From: Neotamlana sargassicola
GTDB taxonomy: Bacteria; Bacteroidota; Bacteroidia; Flavobacteriales; Flavobacteriaceae
Length of the DNA: 64,000 bases
Direction: 5' to 3'
NCBI RefSeq assembly: GCF_020523965.1
Contig: NZ_JAJAPX010000001.1
Location: 248,001-312,000, forward strand
Every line of letters begins with the position of its first letter. Within the stretch, counting starts at the first letter, position 1. Shown here piece by piece: positions 36,431 through 45,762 of this stretch. The position numbers and the translations under genes are program-made. The notes under the pieces are model-generated. The model searched no databases, had not been told where the DNA came from, and saw only the letters and a list, made by a program, of their open reading frames with translations.

Positions 36431-37220
36431 ACCTCCCTTAATCCCTCCTTTTTAGGAGGGAAACTGTTAGCTTAATTTTATTTTGATAGCACTCAGAAAA
36501 AACATATACTTTAATATGAAGGCGTATTCTAATAATTATACACCAAGCCTTAAATTATAGGGTTGGAGTGTCCCCTCTAAAAAGAGGGGAATCAGGGGTG
36601 TGTACTTAAACTTTACACCTCCTTTAATTCCTCTTTTTTATGAGGGAAACTGTTAGCTTAATTTTATTTTGATAGCACTCAGAAAAATATGTACTTTAAT
36701 ATTAAGGCGTATTCTAATAATTATACACTAAGACTAAAATAAAAGGCTTGAGTGTCCCCTCTAAAAAGAGGGATTCAGGGGTGTGTTCTTAAACTTTACA
36801 CCTCCTTTAATCCCTCCTATTTAGGAAGGAAACTGTAACTTAATTTTATTTTGATAGCAATAAGGAAAAAATATATACTTTAATATGAAGGTGTATTCTA
36901 ATAATTATACACTAAGCCTTAAATTAAAGGCTGGGGTGTCCCCTCTAAAAAGAGGGGAATCAGGGGTGTGTTCTTAAACTTTACACCTCCTTTAATTCCT
37001 CTTTTTTATGAGGGAAACTGTTAGCTTAATTTTATTTTGATAGCGCTCAGAAAAAAATATATACTTTAATATAAAGGCGTATTCTAATAATTATACACTA
37101 AGCCTAAAATAAAAGGCTTGAGTGTCCCCTCTATAAAGAGGGGAATCAGGGGTGTGTACTTAAACTTTACATCTCCCTTGATCTGTCCTATTTAGGAAGA
37201 AAACTGTTAGTTTAAATTTT
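36431..37220. repeat. tandem array of about 185-bp units (4 full copies and a partial fifth)
   Basis: The gene-free gap 36377-37280 is filled by units beginning ACCTCC (or ATCTCC) at 36431, 36617, 36800, 36985 and 37171, spaced 186, 183, 185 and 186 bp. Each full unit has one hairpin near its start (CCTCC..TTTT..GGAGG type), a middle part with AATTTTATTTTGATAGC and TACTTTAATAT, and a second hairpin near its end (CCCCTCT, AAAA, AGAGGGG at 36572, 36756, 36940 and 37126) followed by AGGGGTGTG. The beginning and end of the unit are inverted relatives of each other. No unit has a long open frame. A related copy is at 11518-11553. Confidence 0.9.
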
Positions 37221-37280
37221 ATAAATTCCAATTTAAAGCAACAACAATAAAGCAATTAGAAATATAATTAATCTTGAAAT

Positions 37281-39230
37281 TTACTTTCTACGCTTCTTCT
37301 TATACTTCACCTTATTTTTTCGTTGATTAAAAGGTACAGCATCATTAAAGGTGTTTTTGGTTTTACCTGGCTTATTTTTACGCCATTTTTCTTCCTTTTT
37401 AGGAAGTAAAACATCAAGTAAATCTTGGCGCCCTAATTTATTAAGCTTGTTTTTAATCCAAGTTTTGTTTTCATCTTTATACCAAAAGAAAAAACGATGT
37501 TGTTCGTCTTTTTCTTTTCTAGTTTTTGGTGTATTTACTTTTTGAAGTGTGTACGGATGATAACCACTATAGTAAATTACCGTAGCCACGGTCATTGGTG
37601 TTGGCGTAAAACCTTGCACTTGCTCTAACTGAAAGCCCATATTTTTAGTTTCGGCAGCAAGATTAGCCATATCTTCAACTTCGCAAGCAGGATGATTTGA
37701 AATGAAATACGGAATTAACTGTAAGTTCAGTTTATTCTTGATATTGATTTTATCGAAACGCTCCTTAAACTTATGGAAGTAACTAAAAGACGGTTTACGC
37801 ATTAATTTTAAAACTGGGTCACTGGTATGTTCTGGCGCTACTTTTAGTCGACCAGAAACGTGCTTTGTCATCACTTCTTCTGTGTAATCGTCTAACTCTT
37901 TTGGGTCGGCATTTTTATTGAATTCTGGCACCAACATATCGTGTCTAATTCCAGAACCGATAAACGATTTTTTCACCTTCGGATGACTATCAACCGCTTG
38001 ATATAATTCGGTTAACGGTTTATGAGACGTATCTAAATTGCTACAAATTACTGGCGAAATACAACTTGGTGCAACACATTTATCGCAAATAGATTGTACT
38101 TTACCTTTCATTTGGTACATGTTTGCACTTGGCCCACCAATATCAGATAAATAGCCTTTAAAATCGGGCATATTCGCCACTTTATCAACTTCATTTAAAA
38201 TAGATTCTTTACTTCGACTCGCTATAAATTTTCCTTGGTGTGCCGAAATGGTACAAAAACTACAGCCACCAAAACATCCACGATGAATATTTATAGACGT
38301 TTTTATCATCTCGTAAGCAGGAATTGGTCCACGCTTATTGTATTTTGGGTGTGGTAAACGCGTGTAAGGCAAATCGAAAGAGGCATCAATTTCGGCTTCC
38401 GTCATTGTAGGATAAGGCGGATTTATCATCAGCATCTTATTACCTACCTTTTGAAAAATACGTCTTGCAGCTAATTTATTGGACTCTTGCTCTATTACTT
38501 TAAAGTTAGATGCGTAAGCCTTTTTATCTTTTAAACAGGTTTCGTGTGAAGCGATTTCAACATCTTCCCAATTTTTATTTTTAGGAATATCGTTTTCATC
38601 ATTAATAAGAATCGCTGTTTGATTAACAGTATTAATGCTATTGAAAGGTACACCACGCTCTAGTAAACGGACAATTTCACGAAGTGGTTGTTCGCCCATT
38701 CCGTACACCAACATATCGGCTTTAGAGGTTTCTAAAATGGTTGGCATTAATTGGTCGCTCCAATAATCGTAATGTGTTACACGACGTAAAGAGCCTTCAA
38801 TACCTCCAATTAAAACCGGTGTATCTGGCCATTTTTCTTTTAAAATTTTACTATAAACCGTAGATGCATAATCTGGTCTAAAACCTATTTCACCATTTGG
38901 TGTGTAGGCATCTTTATCGCGACGTTTTTTATTAGCGTTATAGTTGCTAATCATAGGATCCATACAACCTCCTGTAACACCGAAGAATAAACGTGGTTTA
39001 CCCAACTTGACAAAATCCTGAAGATTATCGTTAACGTTAGGTTGTGGCACGATAGCGACTTTTAGTCCGAAACTCTCTAACAAACGTCCGATTACTGCTG
39101 GACCAAAGGTTGGATGGTCTACATAAGCATCACCGCTAAACAGGATAACGTCGAGTTCTTCCCATCCGCGAATTTTCACCTCTTTGTTTGTGGTAGGTAA
39201 CCAACTAGAAAGTCTTAATTCTTCTTGCAT
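37281..39230 (-). CDS. YgiQ family radical SAM protein
   Basis: A 649-residue radical S-adenosylmethionine enzyme of the YgiQ (UPF0313) family. The [4Fe-4S] motif Cx3Cx2C is in HRGCFGGCSFCTISAHQG at about residue 320. The N-terminal region has DVILFSGDAYVDHPTFG, typical of the family. A second cysteine cluster, SICDKCVAPSCISPVIC, follows at about 385-400. The C-terminal tail is strongly basic and Lys/Asn-rich. The reaction is not known. It is a stand-alone gene next to the tandem array. Confidence 0.95.
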   Translation of the reverse strand: MQEELRLSSWLPTTNKEVKIRGWEELDVILFSGDAYVDHPTFGPAVIGRLLESFGLKVAIVPQPNVNDNLQDFVKLGKPRLFFGVTGGCMDPMISNYNANKKRRDKDAYTPNGEIGFRPDYASTVYSKILKEKWPDTPVLIGGIEGSLRRVTHYDYWSDQLMPTILETSKADMLVYGMGEQPLREIVRLLERGVPFNSINTVNQTAILINDENDIPKNKNWEDVEIASHETCLKDKKAYASNFKVIEQESNKLAARRIFQKVGNKMLMINPPYPTMTEAEIDASFDLPYTRLPHPKYNKRGPIPAYEMIKTSINIHRGCFGGCSFCTISAHQGKFIASRSKESILNEVDKVANMPDFKGYLSDIGGPSANMYQMKGKVQSICDKCVAPSCISPVICSNLDTSHKPLTELYQAVDSHPKVKKSFIGSGIRHDMLVPEFNKNADPKELDDYTEEVMTKHVSGRLKVAPEHTSDPVLKLMRKPSFSYFHKFKERFDKINIKNKLNLQLIPYFISNHPACEVEDMANLAAETKNMGFQLEQVQGFTPTPMTVATVIYYSGYHPYTLQKVNTPKTRKEKDEQHRFFFWYKDENKTWIKNKLNKLGRQDLLDVLLPKKEEKWRKNKPGKTKNTFNDAVPFNQRKNKVKYKKKRRK

Positions 39231-39326
39231 AACGGCACAAAGGTAAATAGAAATTACTACTTAATTGCAAACACACCTGTTAAACCACACAAATGCAACA
39301 CAATAGAAGTATATTTTAGTGAAAAA

Positions 39327-40958
39327 TTATAAATCGAGTGCTTTAATGTTTTCTATTCGGTTACGCTCTAGAAAATCATCAATAGTTTCAAAATGTTCAA
39401 TAACCCGTTGATTTTTAAATTCGAACACTTTTTTTGATAAGCCTTGAAGAAAATCACGGTCGTGAGATACTAAAATTAAAGTACCATCAAACTCTTTTAA
39501 AGCCTCTTTTAAAACATCTTTCGATTTTAAATCGAGATGATTGGTTGGCTCATCCAAAATTAATAGGTTTACAGGTTCTAATAATAACTTCACCATGGCT
39601 AACCTGGTTTTTTCACCACCAGAAAGCACAGCAACTTTTTTATCGATATCGTCGCCTTTAAACATAAAACGACCCAGAATATTTTTTATTTGCGTACGAA
39701 TATCGCCTTTTGCAACTTCATCAACCGTTTGAAAAATAGTCAAGTCTTCATCTAAAAGTGCGGCTTGGTTTTGCGCAAAATAACCCACTTGAACATTATG
39801 ACCAAGTGCGCAAGTGCCTTCTACATCAATTTGTCCCATAATGGCTTTTATCATCGTAGATTTTCCTTCACCATTTCTACCAACAAAACACACTTTTTCG
39901 CCACGAGCAATCGACATGTTTGCATTTTTAAACACCACATGATCATCGAACGATTTAGATACATCTTTTACCGTTACAGGATAATCGCCCGAACGTTGCG
40001 TTTTCGGAAAACGCAGCTTTAACGCCGATGTGTCAATCTCATCAATTTCAATAATTTCAAGTTTTTCTAGCATACGTTCTCGAGATGCCACCTGATTGGT
40101 TTTAGAATAGGTGCCTTTAAAACGCTCAATAAACGCTTGGTTATCGGCAATAAACTTTTGTTGCTCTTGGTAGGCTTTTATTTGATGCGCTCTTCTGTCT
40201 TCTCGAAGCTGCAAATAATGGGTGTAATTTGCTTTGTAATCGTAAATACGCCCCATTGTTACTTCAATAGTTCGGTTTGTAATGTTATCTACAAACGCTC
40301 TATCGTGCGAAATCACGACCACTGCTTTAGCCTTATTCACTAAAAAATCTTCTAGCCATATTACCGATTCAATATCTATATGGTTGGTTGGCTCATCAAG
40401 CAAAATTAAATCAGGCTTTTGAAGTAAAATTTTAGCCAACTCAATACGCATGCGCCATCCACCAGAAAATTCGCTAGTTGGTTTATTAAAATCCTCAGGT
40501 TTAAAACCTAAACCTTTAAGGGCTTTTTCAACTTCGGCCGTGTAATTTACTTCTTCTAAAGCATAATATTTTTCACCTAAATCTGATACGCGCTCAATGA
40601 TTTTCATGTACTCATCAGATTCGTAATCCGTTCTAGTTTCAAGTTGCTTATTTAACGCATCCATTTCATCTCGCATTTCAAAAACATGACTAAATGCTTT
40701 GGATGCTTCTTCTAGAACTGAGGTATCATCTTCGGTTAATAAATGCTGAGGCAAATAAGCTATTACAGCATCTTTTGGTGCTCGCACATGTCCTTTAGTA
40801 GGGTTTTGTTCACCTGCAATAATTTTCATCATTGTAGATTTGCCAGCACCATTTTTTCCCATAAGGGCAATTTTATCATTCTCATTAATGGTAAAAGACA
40901 CATCGCTAAATAAGGTATGACCACTAAACTCTACAACTAAATTATCTACAGAAATCAT
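39327..40958 (-). CDS. ABC-F family ATPase (YbiT-like)
   Basis: Cytosolic protein with two ABC ATPase domains and no membrane segment; ABC-F proteins act on the ribosome. Walker A motifs are GKNGAGKST (about residue 36) and GRNGEGKST (about 350). Signature motifs are SGGWRMRIELAKIL and SGGEKTRLAMVKLL. Walker B ends LLDEPTNHID and ILDEPTNHLD. The linker between domains (about 240-300) is the charged segment of the family. The 543-residue length and linker fit the YbiT branch better than EttA or Uup. No antibiotic-resistance role is indicated. Confidence 0.95.
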   Translation of the reverse strand: MISVDNLVVEFSGHTLFSDVSFTINENDKIALMGKNGAGKSTMMKIIAGEQNPTKGHVRAPKDAVIAYLPQHLLTEDDTSVLEEASKAFSHVFEMRDEMDALNKQLETRTDYESDEYMKIIERVSDLGEKYYALEEVNYTAEVEKALKGLGFKPEDFNKPTSEFSGGWRMRIELAKILLQKPDLILLDEPTNHIDIESVIWLEDFLVNKAKAVVVISHDRAFVDNITNRTIEVTMGRIYDYKANYTHYLQLREDRRAHQIKAYQEQQKFIADNQAFIERFKGTYSKTNQVASRERMLEKLEIIEIDEIDTSALKLRFPKTQRSGDYPVTVKDVSKSFDDHVVFKNANMSIARGEKVCFVGRNGEGKSTMIKAIMGQIDVEGTCALGHNVQVGYFAQNQAALLDEDLTIFQTVDEVAKGDIRTQIKNILGRFMFKGDDIDKKVAVLSGGEKTRLAMVKLLLEPVNLLILDEPTNHLDLKSKDVLKEALKEFDGTLILVSHDRDFLQGLSKKVFEFKNQRVIEHFETIDDFLERNRIENIKALDL

Positions 40959-41205
40959 AATTACATTTTTAAAAGCGCAAAACTACTAAAAGCCAAAAAA
41001 TAAATCTTTCATTTTTGTTAACTAAAAAATACTTTTTAATAATTATAAAGCCCTACAAAAATCACTAACCATTAGTAAAATTTTAATTATTTCTTAGAGT
41101 TTAATAATGTAAAAATGATTAATTTCAATGAAACCTGTTAAATAACGATAATCACTACTGGATTAAAGCGCCTGATTTTCAACACAAAAAAACATTTAAA
41201 TAGAA

Positions 41206-41236
41206 TTTGCTAATCCAATAGTTTATCGTAAATTTG
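41206..41236 (+). promoter_or_regulatory. promoter of rplM-rpsI
   Basis: TTTG (41206-41209), 19 bp, then TAAATTTG (41229-41236), about 50 bp before the start codon. Both elements and spacing match the flavobacterial consensus closely. The rest of the 326-bp gap 40959-41284 shows nothing else I can name. Confidence 0.8.
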
Positions 41237-41284
41237 CAAACTCTTTTTGAGAGAGGAATGTTTAATAATTAAAAATCAATTAGT

Positions 41285-41740
41285 GTGGATACATTAAGCT
41301 ACAAAACGATTTCAGCAAACAAAGCTACTGTAAATAAAGAGTGGGTTTTAGTTGATGCTGAAGGACAGCCGCTTGGTCGTTTAGCTTCTAAGGTAGCAAA
41401 GCTACTAAGAGGTAAACACAAGCCAAACTTCACACCTCATGTTGATTGCGGAGATAATGTTATTATTATCAATGCAGAAAAAATCACGTTATCTGGTAAC
41501 AAATGGAACGATAAAACGTACCTACGTCACACTGGATATCCAGGAGGTCAAAGAAGTTTAACAGCTACAGAGTTGTATGGTAAAAACCCAACTCGTGTTG
41601 TTGAAAAATCAGTAAAAGGAATGTTGCCTAAAAACAAATTAGGTGCAAATTTATTCCGTAATTTAACAGTTGTTGTTGGTACAGAGCACAAACACGAAGC
41701 TCAAAAGCCAAAAACAATAAACTTAAACGAATTTAATTAA
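41285..41740 (+). CDS. rplM: 50S ribosomal protein L13
   Basis: A 151-residue ribosomal protein. Text such as [42 protein letters not shown] and [17 protein letters not shown] is diagnostic of L13. The frame opens with GTG at 41285, followed by [15 protein letters not shown], as in other Bacteroidota; no ATG is in a suitable place. The stop overlaps the rpsI start by one base, giving translational coupling. Confidence 0.98.
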   Translation: MDTLSYKTISANKATVNKEWVLVDAEGQPLGRLASKVAKLLRGKHKPNFTPHVDCGDNVIIINAEKITLSGNKWNDKTYLRHTGYPGGQRSLTATELYGKNPTRVVEKSVKGMLPKNKLGANLFRNLTVVVGTEHKHEAQKPKTINLNEFN

Positions 41741-42126
41741 TGGAAGTAATTCACAAAATCGGCCGTAGAAAGACGGCTGTTGCTCGTGTATATGTTGCTG
41801 CTGGTAGCGGAAACATAACGATTAACAAAAAAGACTTAACTAATTACTTTACTACGGCTCCTTTGCAGTACAAAGTAAAGCAACCTTTAGTTTTGACTAA
41901 CAATGATGGCAACTTTGATATTACAGTAAATGTATATGGAGGTGGTATTACTGGACAAGCAGAAGCTGTTCGTTTAGCAATTTCTCGCGCAATGTGCGAA
42001 TTAGATGCTGAAAACAGATTAACGCTTAAACCAGAAGGATTATTAACTAGAGACCCAAGAATGGTTGAACGTAAGAAATTCGGTCAGAAGAAAGCACGTA
42101 AGAAATTCCAGTTCTCTAAACGTTAA
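41740..42126 (+). CDS. rpsI: 30S ribosomal protein S9
   Basis: A 128-residue ribosomal protein with IGRRKTAVARVYV at the N-terminus, VYGGGITGQAEAVRLAISRA in the middle and the basic tail KKFGQKKARKKFQFSKR, whose last residues reach the P-site tRNA. It overlaps rplM by one base and is followed by the rpsB leader region. Confidence 0.99.
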   Translation: MEVIHKIGRRKTAVARVYVAAGSGNITINKKDLTNYFTTAPLQYKVKQPLVLTNNDGNFDITVNVYGGGITGQAEAVRLAISRAMCELDAENRLTLKPEGLLTRDPRMVERKKFGQKKARKKFQFSKR

Positions 42127-42200
42127 TATTACCCTGAACTTGTTACAGTATCTGTTTACCAGTTACTCCAACATTTTCAAAACATTAAAACAAATAAATT

Positions 42201-42233
42201 CTTAAGTTTTGGAGATAACCTTCAAAACTTAAG
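42201..42233 (+). promoter_or_regulatory. long hairpin in the rpsI-rpsB gap
   Basis: CTTAAGTTTTG (42201-42211) and CAAAACTTAAG (42223-42233) form a perfect 11-bp stem around an 11-base loop, with one more pair outside it. There is no T-run, so it is not an intrinsic terminator. The rpsB start is 121 bp further. It may be a leader element or a processing site; the gap 42127-42353 shows no TAnnTTTG box that I trust. Confidence 0.5.
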
Positions 42234-42353
42234 ATTAAATTAAAAACAGTTATTGTTGTTACCTAGCTTGAAAAAGCAGGTTTAGTTTAGCATCTAAATG
42301 AAGCCAATAACATTGGAACATTGCTAATCAACAGAACGTAAACTATTACAAAC

Positions 42354-43124
42354 ATGGCAGTAGAAGTAAAAGAATTACTTGAAGCAGGTGTACATTTTGG
42401 ACACCTTACACGTAAGTGGGACCCTAACATGGCGCCTTACGTTTATATGGAGCGTAACGGCATTCATATTATAAACCTTTACAAAACAGCGGCTAAAATT
42501 GATGAAGCCGGAGCAGCTCTTGCTAAAATTGCAGCTTCTGGACGTAAAATTTTATTCGTTGCAACTAAAAAGCAAGCTAAAGATGTTGTTGCTGAAAAAG
42601 CTGGCGGAATTAACATGCCTTACATTACTGAGCGTTGGCCTGGTGGTATGTTAACTAACTTCGTTACTATTAGAAAAGCTGTTAAAAAAATGGCTTCTAT
42701 TGATAGAATGAAGAAAGACGGTACTTTTAACACATTATCTAAAAAAGAACGTTTACAAGTAGATCGTTTAAGAGCTAAGTTAGAGAAAAACTTAGGTTCT
42801 ATTAGCGACATGACTCGTTTACCAGGTGCGCTTTTTGTTGTAGATATTAAACGTGAGCACATCGCGATTAAAGAAGCTCAAAAATTAAACATTCCAATCT
42901 TTGCAATGGTTGATACAAACTCAGATCCACGTCAAGTAGATTACGTTATCCCTGCAAACGATGATGCTTCTAAATCTATCGATAAAATTTTAACTTACGT
43001 TTCGTCTGCAATCGCTGGAGGTTTAGCAGAACGTAAAGCTGAAAAAGAAGCTTCTGCAGCTGAAAAAGGCGATGCAAAGCCTAAAGCTAAAAAAGCTGTT
43101 GCAGCTAACGAAGAAGAAGAATAA
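42354..43124 (+). CDS. rpsB: 30S ribosomal protein S2
   Basis: A 256-residue ribosomal protein. Diagnostic text is ELLEAGVHFGHLTRKWDPNM, ITERWPGGMLTNFVTIR, LPGALFVVDIKREHIA and DTNSDPRQVDYVIPAND. The C-terminal tail is Ala/Lys/Glu-rich and disordered. rpsB-tsf is a conserved pair, and tsf follows 84 bp downstream beyond a possible terminator. Confidence 0.99.
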   Translation: MAVEVKELLEAGVHFGHLTRKWDPNMAPYVYMERNGIHIINLYKTAAKIDEAGAALAKIAASGRKILFVATKKQAKDVVAEKAGGINMPYITERWPGGMLTNFVTIRKAVKKMASIDRMKKDGTFNTLSKKERLQVDRLRAKLEKNLGSISDMTRLPGALFVVDIKREHIAIKEAQKLNIPIFAMVDTNSDPRQVDYVIPANDDASKSIDKILTYVSSAIAGGLAERKAEKEASAAEKGDAKPKAKKAVAANEEEE

Positions 43125-43147
43125 AATAACATTAACAAAACATAAAT

Positions 43148-43194
43148 AAGTCGTTTAGTTCTTTTCTTTGTGAAATAAATTGAACGACTTTTTT
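43148..43194 (+). terminator. possible partial terminator between rpsB and tsf
   Basis: AAGTCGTT (43148-43155) and AACGACTT (43183-43190) pair perfectly across a 27-base loop and are followed by T (total run of six). The long loop makes it weak. It may reduce tsf expression relative to rpsB. Confidence 0.55.
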
Positions 43195-43208
43195 AAATTA
43201 TAACTACT

Positions 43209-44183
43209 ATGAGTACTACAGTAAAAGTTACAGCCGCTGAAGTAAATAAATTAAGACAGGCAACTGGCGCAGGAATGATGGACTGCAAAAAAGCCTTAGT
43301 TGAAGCCGAAGGAGATTTCGATAAAGCTATCGAAGTGTTACGTAAAAAAGGACAAAAAGTAGCAGAAAAAAGAGCTGACAGAGATTCATCTGAAGGTGCT
43401 GCTGTTGCTAAAGTAAACGACGACCAAACTGCTGGTGTTGCCATTGTTTTAGGTTGTGAAACTGACTTTGTTGGTAAAAACGAAAATTTCTTAGCATTAG
43501 CTAACCAATTAGGAGATATCGCGTTAAACACTTCTACTAAAGAAGAATTTTTAGCGGCAGATTTCGATGGTATGACTGTTGCCGACAAATTAGTTGAGCA
43601 AACTGGTGTAATTGGTGAGAAATTAGACATCACTTCTTTTGAAAAATTAGAAGCTGCTTACGTTGGTTCTTACGTACACATTAACAAAATTGCTGCTTTA
43701 GTTGGTTTAACTGCAAAAGTTGATAACGCCGATGTTTTAGTAAAAGACGTAGCTATGCAAGTCGCTTCAATGGGAGCAACTTCTTTATCTTACAAAGATT
43801 TCGATCCTGCATACGTGGCTAGCGAAACTGAAGCTAGAATTGCGGTTATTGAAAAAGATAATGAAGAGTTAGCTAGATTAGGAAAAACTTTAAAAAATGT
43901 TCCTAAATACATCTCTATGGCTCAATTAACTCCAGAAGTTTTAGCCCAAGCTGAAGAAGATGCAAAAGCTGAATTACAAGCCGAAGGTAAACCAGAAAAA
44001 ATCTGGGATAGAATTTTACCAGGTAAAATGGAGCGTTTTATCTCTGACAACACAACTTTAGATCAAGAACAATGTTTATTAGATCAAAAGTTTATTAAAG
44101 ACGAAAAGAAAACTGTTGCAGAATATGTTTCTTCTTATGGTGAAGTTGCTATCGCAGGTTTTAAACGTGCTTCTGTAGGTTAA
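43209..44183 (+). CDS. tsf: elongation factor Ts
   Basis: Nucleotide exchange factor for EF-Tu. The N-terminal UBA-like domain reads VNKLRQATGAGMMDCKKALV, followed by the core with GVAIVLGCETDFVGKNENF, the conserved TDFV motif that contacts EF-Tu. The C-terminal part has GKMERFI and QEQCLLDQKFIKD. The 324-residue length is normal for Bacteroidota. An intrinsic terminator follows. Confidence 0.98.
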   Translation: MSTTVKVTAAEVNKLRQATGAGMMDCKKALVEAEGDFDKAIEVLRKKGQKVAEKRADRDSSEGAAVAKVNDDQTAGVAIVLGCETDFVGKNENFLALANQLGDIALNTSTKEEFLAADFDGMTVADKLVEQTGVIGEKLDITSFEKLEAAYVGSYVHINKIAALVGLTAKVDNADVLVKDVAMQVASMGATSLSYKDFDPAYVASETEARIAVIEKDNEELARLGKTLKNVPKYISMAQLTPEVLAQAEEDAKAELQAEGKPEKIWDRILPGKMERFISDNTTLDQEQCLLDQKFIKDEKKTVAEYVSSYGEVAIAGFKRASVG

Positions 44184-44224
44184 TACTTTTTTGTTTCTAA
44201 AATTCTAGAAATTAAATCTATATT

Positions 44225-44260
44225 ATAAACCACTACTTATTTTTAGGTAGTGGTTTTTTT
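44225..44260 (+). terminator. intrinsic terminator of tsf
   Basis: AACCACTAC (44228-44236), loop of 10, GTAGTGGTT (44247-44255), then T to 44260. The 9-bp stem is perfect. Confidence 0.85.
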
Positions 44261-44291
44261 GTACATAAAATAAAAATTTTATGTAGTTTTG
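44258..44291 (+). promoter_or_regulatory. promoter of pyrH-frr
   Basis: TTTG (44258-44261), 22 bp, TAGTTTTG (44284-44291), 22 bp before the pyrH ATG. The upstream element overlaps the T-run of the tsf terminator. Spacing is at the long end of the accepted range. Confidence 0.6.
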
Positions 44292-44313
44292 CTCAACCTT
44301 CAGAAAGCTACAA

Positions 44314-45021
44314 ATGAAATACAAAAGAATACTTCTAAAACTATCTGGCGAAGCCTTAATGGGAACTCGCCAATACGGCATTGATCCAGACCGTTTAGCA
44401 GAATATGCAAATGACATTAAAACAATAACCGACAAAGGTGTTGAAGTTGCCATAGTTATTGGTGGCGGTAATATTTTTAGAGGTGTTGCCGGAGCAAGTA
44501 ATGGTATGGATCGTGTACAAGGCGATCATATGGGCATGCTAGCAACCGTAATTAATGGTCTAGCCTTGCAAAGTGCGCTAGAAGACGCTGGTATACCAAC
44601 ACGTTTACAATCGGCAATTAAAATTAATGAAGTGGCAGAACCCTTTATTCGTAGAAAAGCTATGCGACACCTTGAAAAAGGGCGCGTTGTAATTTTTGGA
44701 GGAGGAACCGGAAACCCTTATTTCACAACAGACTCTGCCGCAGTACTTCGTGCTATAGAAATTGAAGCCGATGTTATTTTGAAAGGTACTCGCGTAGATG
44801 GTATTTACAATGCCGATCCAGAAAAAGATAAAAAAGCCGTTAAATTTAACAACATTACCTTTGATGATGTTTTAAGAAAAGGCTTAAAGGTAATGGATAC
44901 TACAGCTTTTACCTTAAGTCAAGAAAACAAACTGCCAATTATTGTTTTCGATATGAACAAAAAAGGAAATTTACTAAAAGTAGTATCGGGCGAAAAAGTA
45001 GGTACCGAAGTAAACCTATAA
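44314..45021 (+). CDS. pyrH: UMP kinase
   Basis: Phosphorylates UMP to UDP in pyrimidine synthesis. The 235-residue protein has the amino-acid-kinase fold: [14 protein letters not shown] at the N-terminus, [34 protein letters not shown] and [14 protein letters not shown], all typical of bacterial PyrH. It is followed 53 bp later by frr, a common pairing. Confidence 0.98.
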   Translation: MKYKRILLKLSGEALMGTRQYGIDPDRLAEYANDIKTITDKGVEVAIVIGGGNIFRGVAGASNGMDRVQGDHMGMLATVINGLALQSALEDAGIPTRLQSAIKINEVAEPFIRRKAMRHLEKGRVVIFGGGTGNPYFTTDSAAVLRAIEIEADVILKGTRVDGIYNADPEKDKKAVKFNNITFDDVLRKGLKVMDTTAFTLSQENKLPIIVFDMNKKGNLLKVVSGEKVGTEVNL

Positions 45022-45074
45022 ATTTGGCTTAATTTTTGAAAAAGCGTATTTTATAATTCTATAAAAGAAAAGCT

Positions 45075-45632
45075 ATGAACGAAGACATTCAATTTATACT
45101 AGATTCAACTAAAGAAGCTATGGATAATGCTGTAAAGCATTTAGAAAAGCAATTTGTAAATATACGAGCTGGAAAGGCTTCTCCTGCTATGTTAGGAAGT
45201 GTCATGGTAGAATATTATGGCTCACAAACTCCGTTAAGTCAAGTTGCCAATGTTAATACGCCAGACGGACGAACTATTACCGTGCAACCTTGGGAAAAAG
45301 GCATGCTTCAAGAAATTGAAAAGGGCATTATGTACGCGAATCTTGGCTTTAATCCAATGAACAATGGCGAAACCATTATTATTAATGTACCACCATTAAC
45401 CGAAGAACGTCGTAAAGATTTAGCTAAACAAGCAAAAGCTGAAACAGAAGATGCCAAAGTTAGTATTCGTACCGCAAGAAAAGATGCGAATAACGATATT
45501 AAAAAATCCGACGATGTTTCGGATGACGAAAAAAGCAACGCCGAAATTGATGTGCAACAAATGACAGATAATTTCGTTAAAAAGGTTGATGAACTTTTCG
45601 CTATAAAAGAAAAGGAGATTATGACGGTATAG
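45075..45632 (+). CDS. frr: ribosome recycling factor
   Basis: Splits post-termination ribosomes with EF-G. The 185-residue protein has the family text LEKQFVNIRAGKASPAMLG, VEYYGSQTPLSQVANV, DGRTITVQPWEK and PPLTEERRKDLAKQAK. The long helical arms and the small hinge domain are both complete. A structured region follows its stop. Confidence 0.99.
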   Translation: MNEDIQFILDSTKEAMDNAVKHLEKQFVNIRAGKASPAMLGSVMVEYYGSQTPLSQVANVNTPDGRTITVQPWEKGMLQEIEKGIMYANLGFNPMNNGETIIINVPPLTEERRKDLAKQAKAETEDAKVSIRTARKDANNDIKKSDDVSDDEKSNAEIDVQQMTDNFVKKVDELFAIKEKEIMTV

Positions 45633-45649
45633 TATACCACTAAATACAA

Positions 45650-45749
45650 AACTGTTTTAAAAGTTTATCCTGAAACACAAACATTCGGGCTATTTTTTTA
45701 AATTATTGAAATAACTTTATTCAAAGAATCTTTTAGAACAGTTTTTTTG
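45650..45749 (+). other. structured region after frr, three-way-junction-like fold with T-run
   Basis: AACTGTTTTAAAAG (45650-45663) and CTTTTAGAACAGTT (45730-45743) pair over 14 positions with one G-T, and TTTTTTT follows. Inside are CCTGAA/TTCGGG (45669-45689) and TTGAA/TTCAA (45706-45724). The first inner stem is also followed by a T-run, so it may by itself be the frr terminator. The ATG of the next gene is 13 bp after the region. Confidence 0.5.
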
Positions 45750-45762
45750 TTCAACAAAACTA

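Noticed and set aside
36431-37220. CRISPR array
   Set aside because: Repeat units are about 185 bp, directly adjacent and without unique spacers; no cas genes are nearby.
39765-40022. Plus-strand frames inside the ABC-F gene
   Set aside because: Antisense shadows without start context; the minus-strand frame has all ABC-F motifs.
41100-41200. Regulatory element between the ABC-F gene and the rplM promoter
   Set aside because: AT-rich with no clear inverted repeat, terminator or box.
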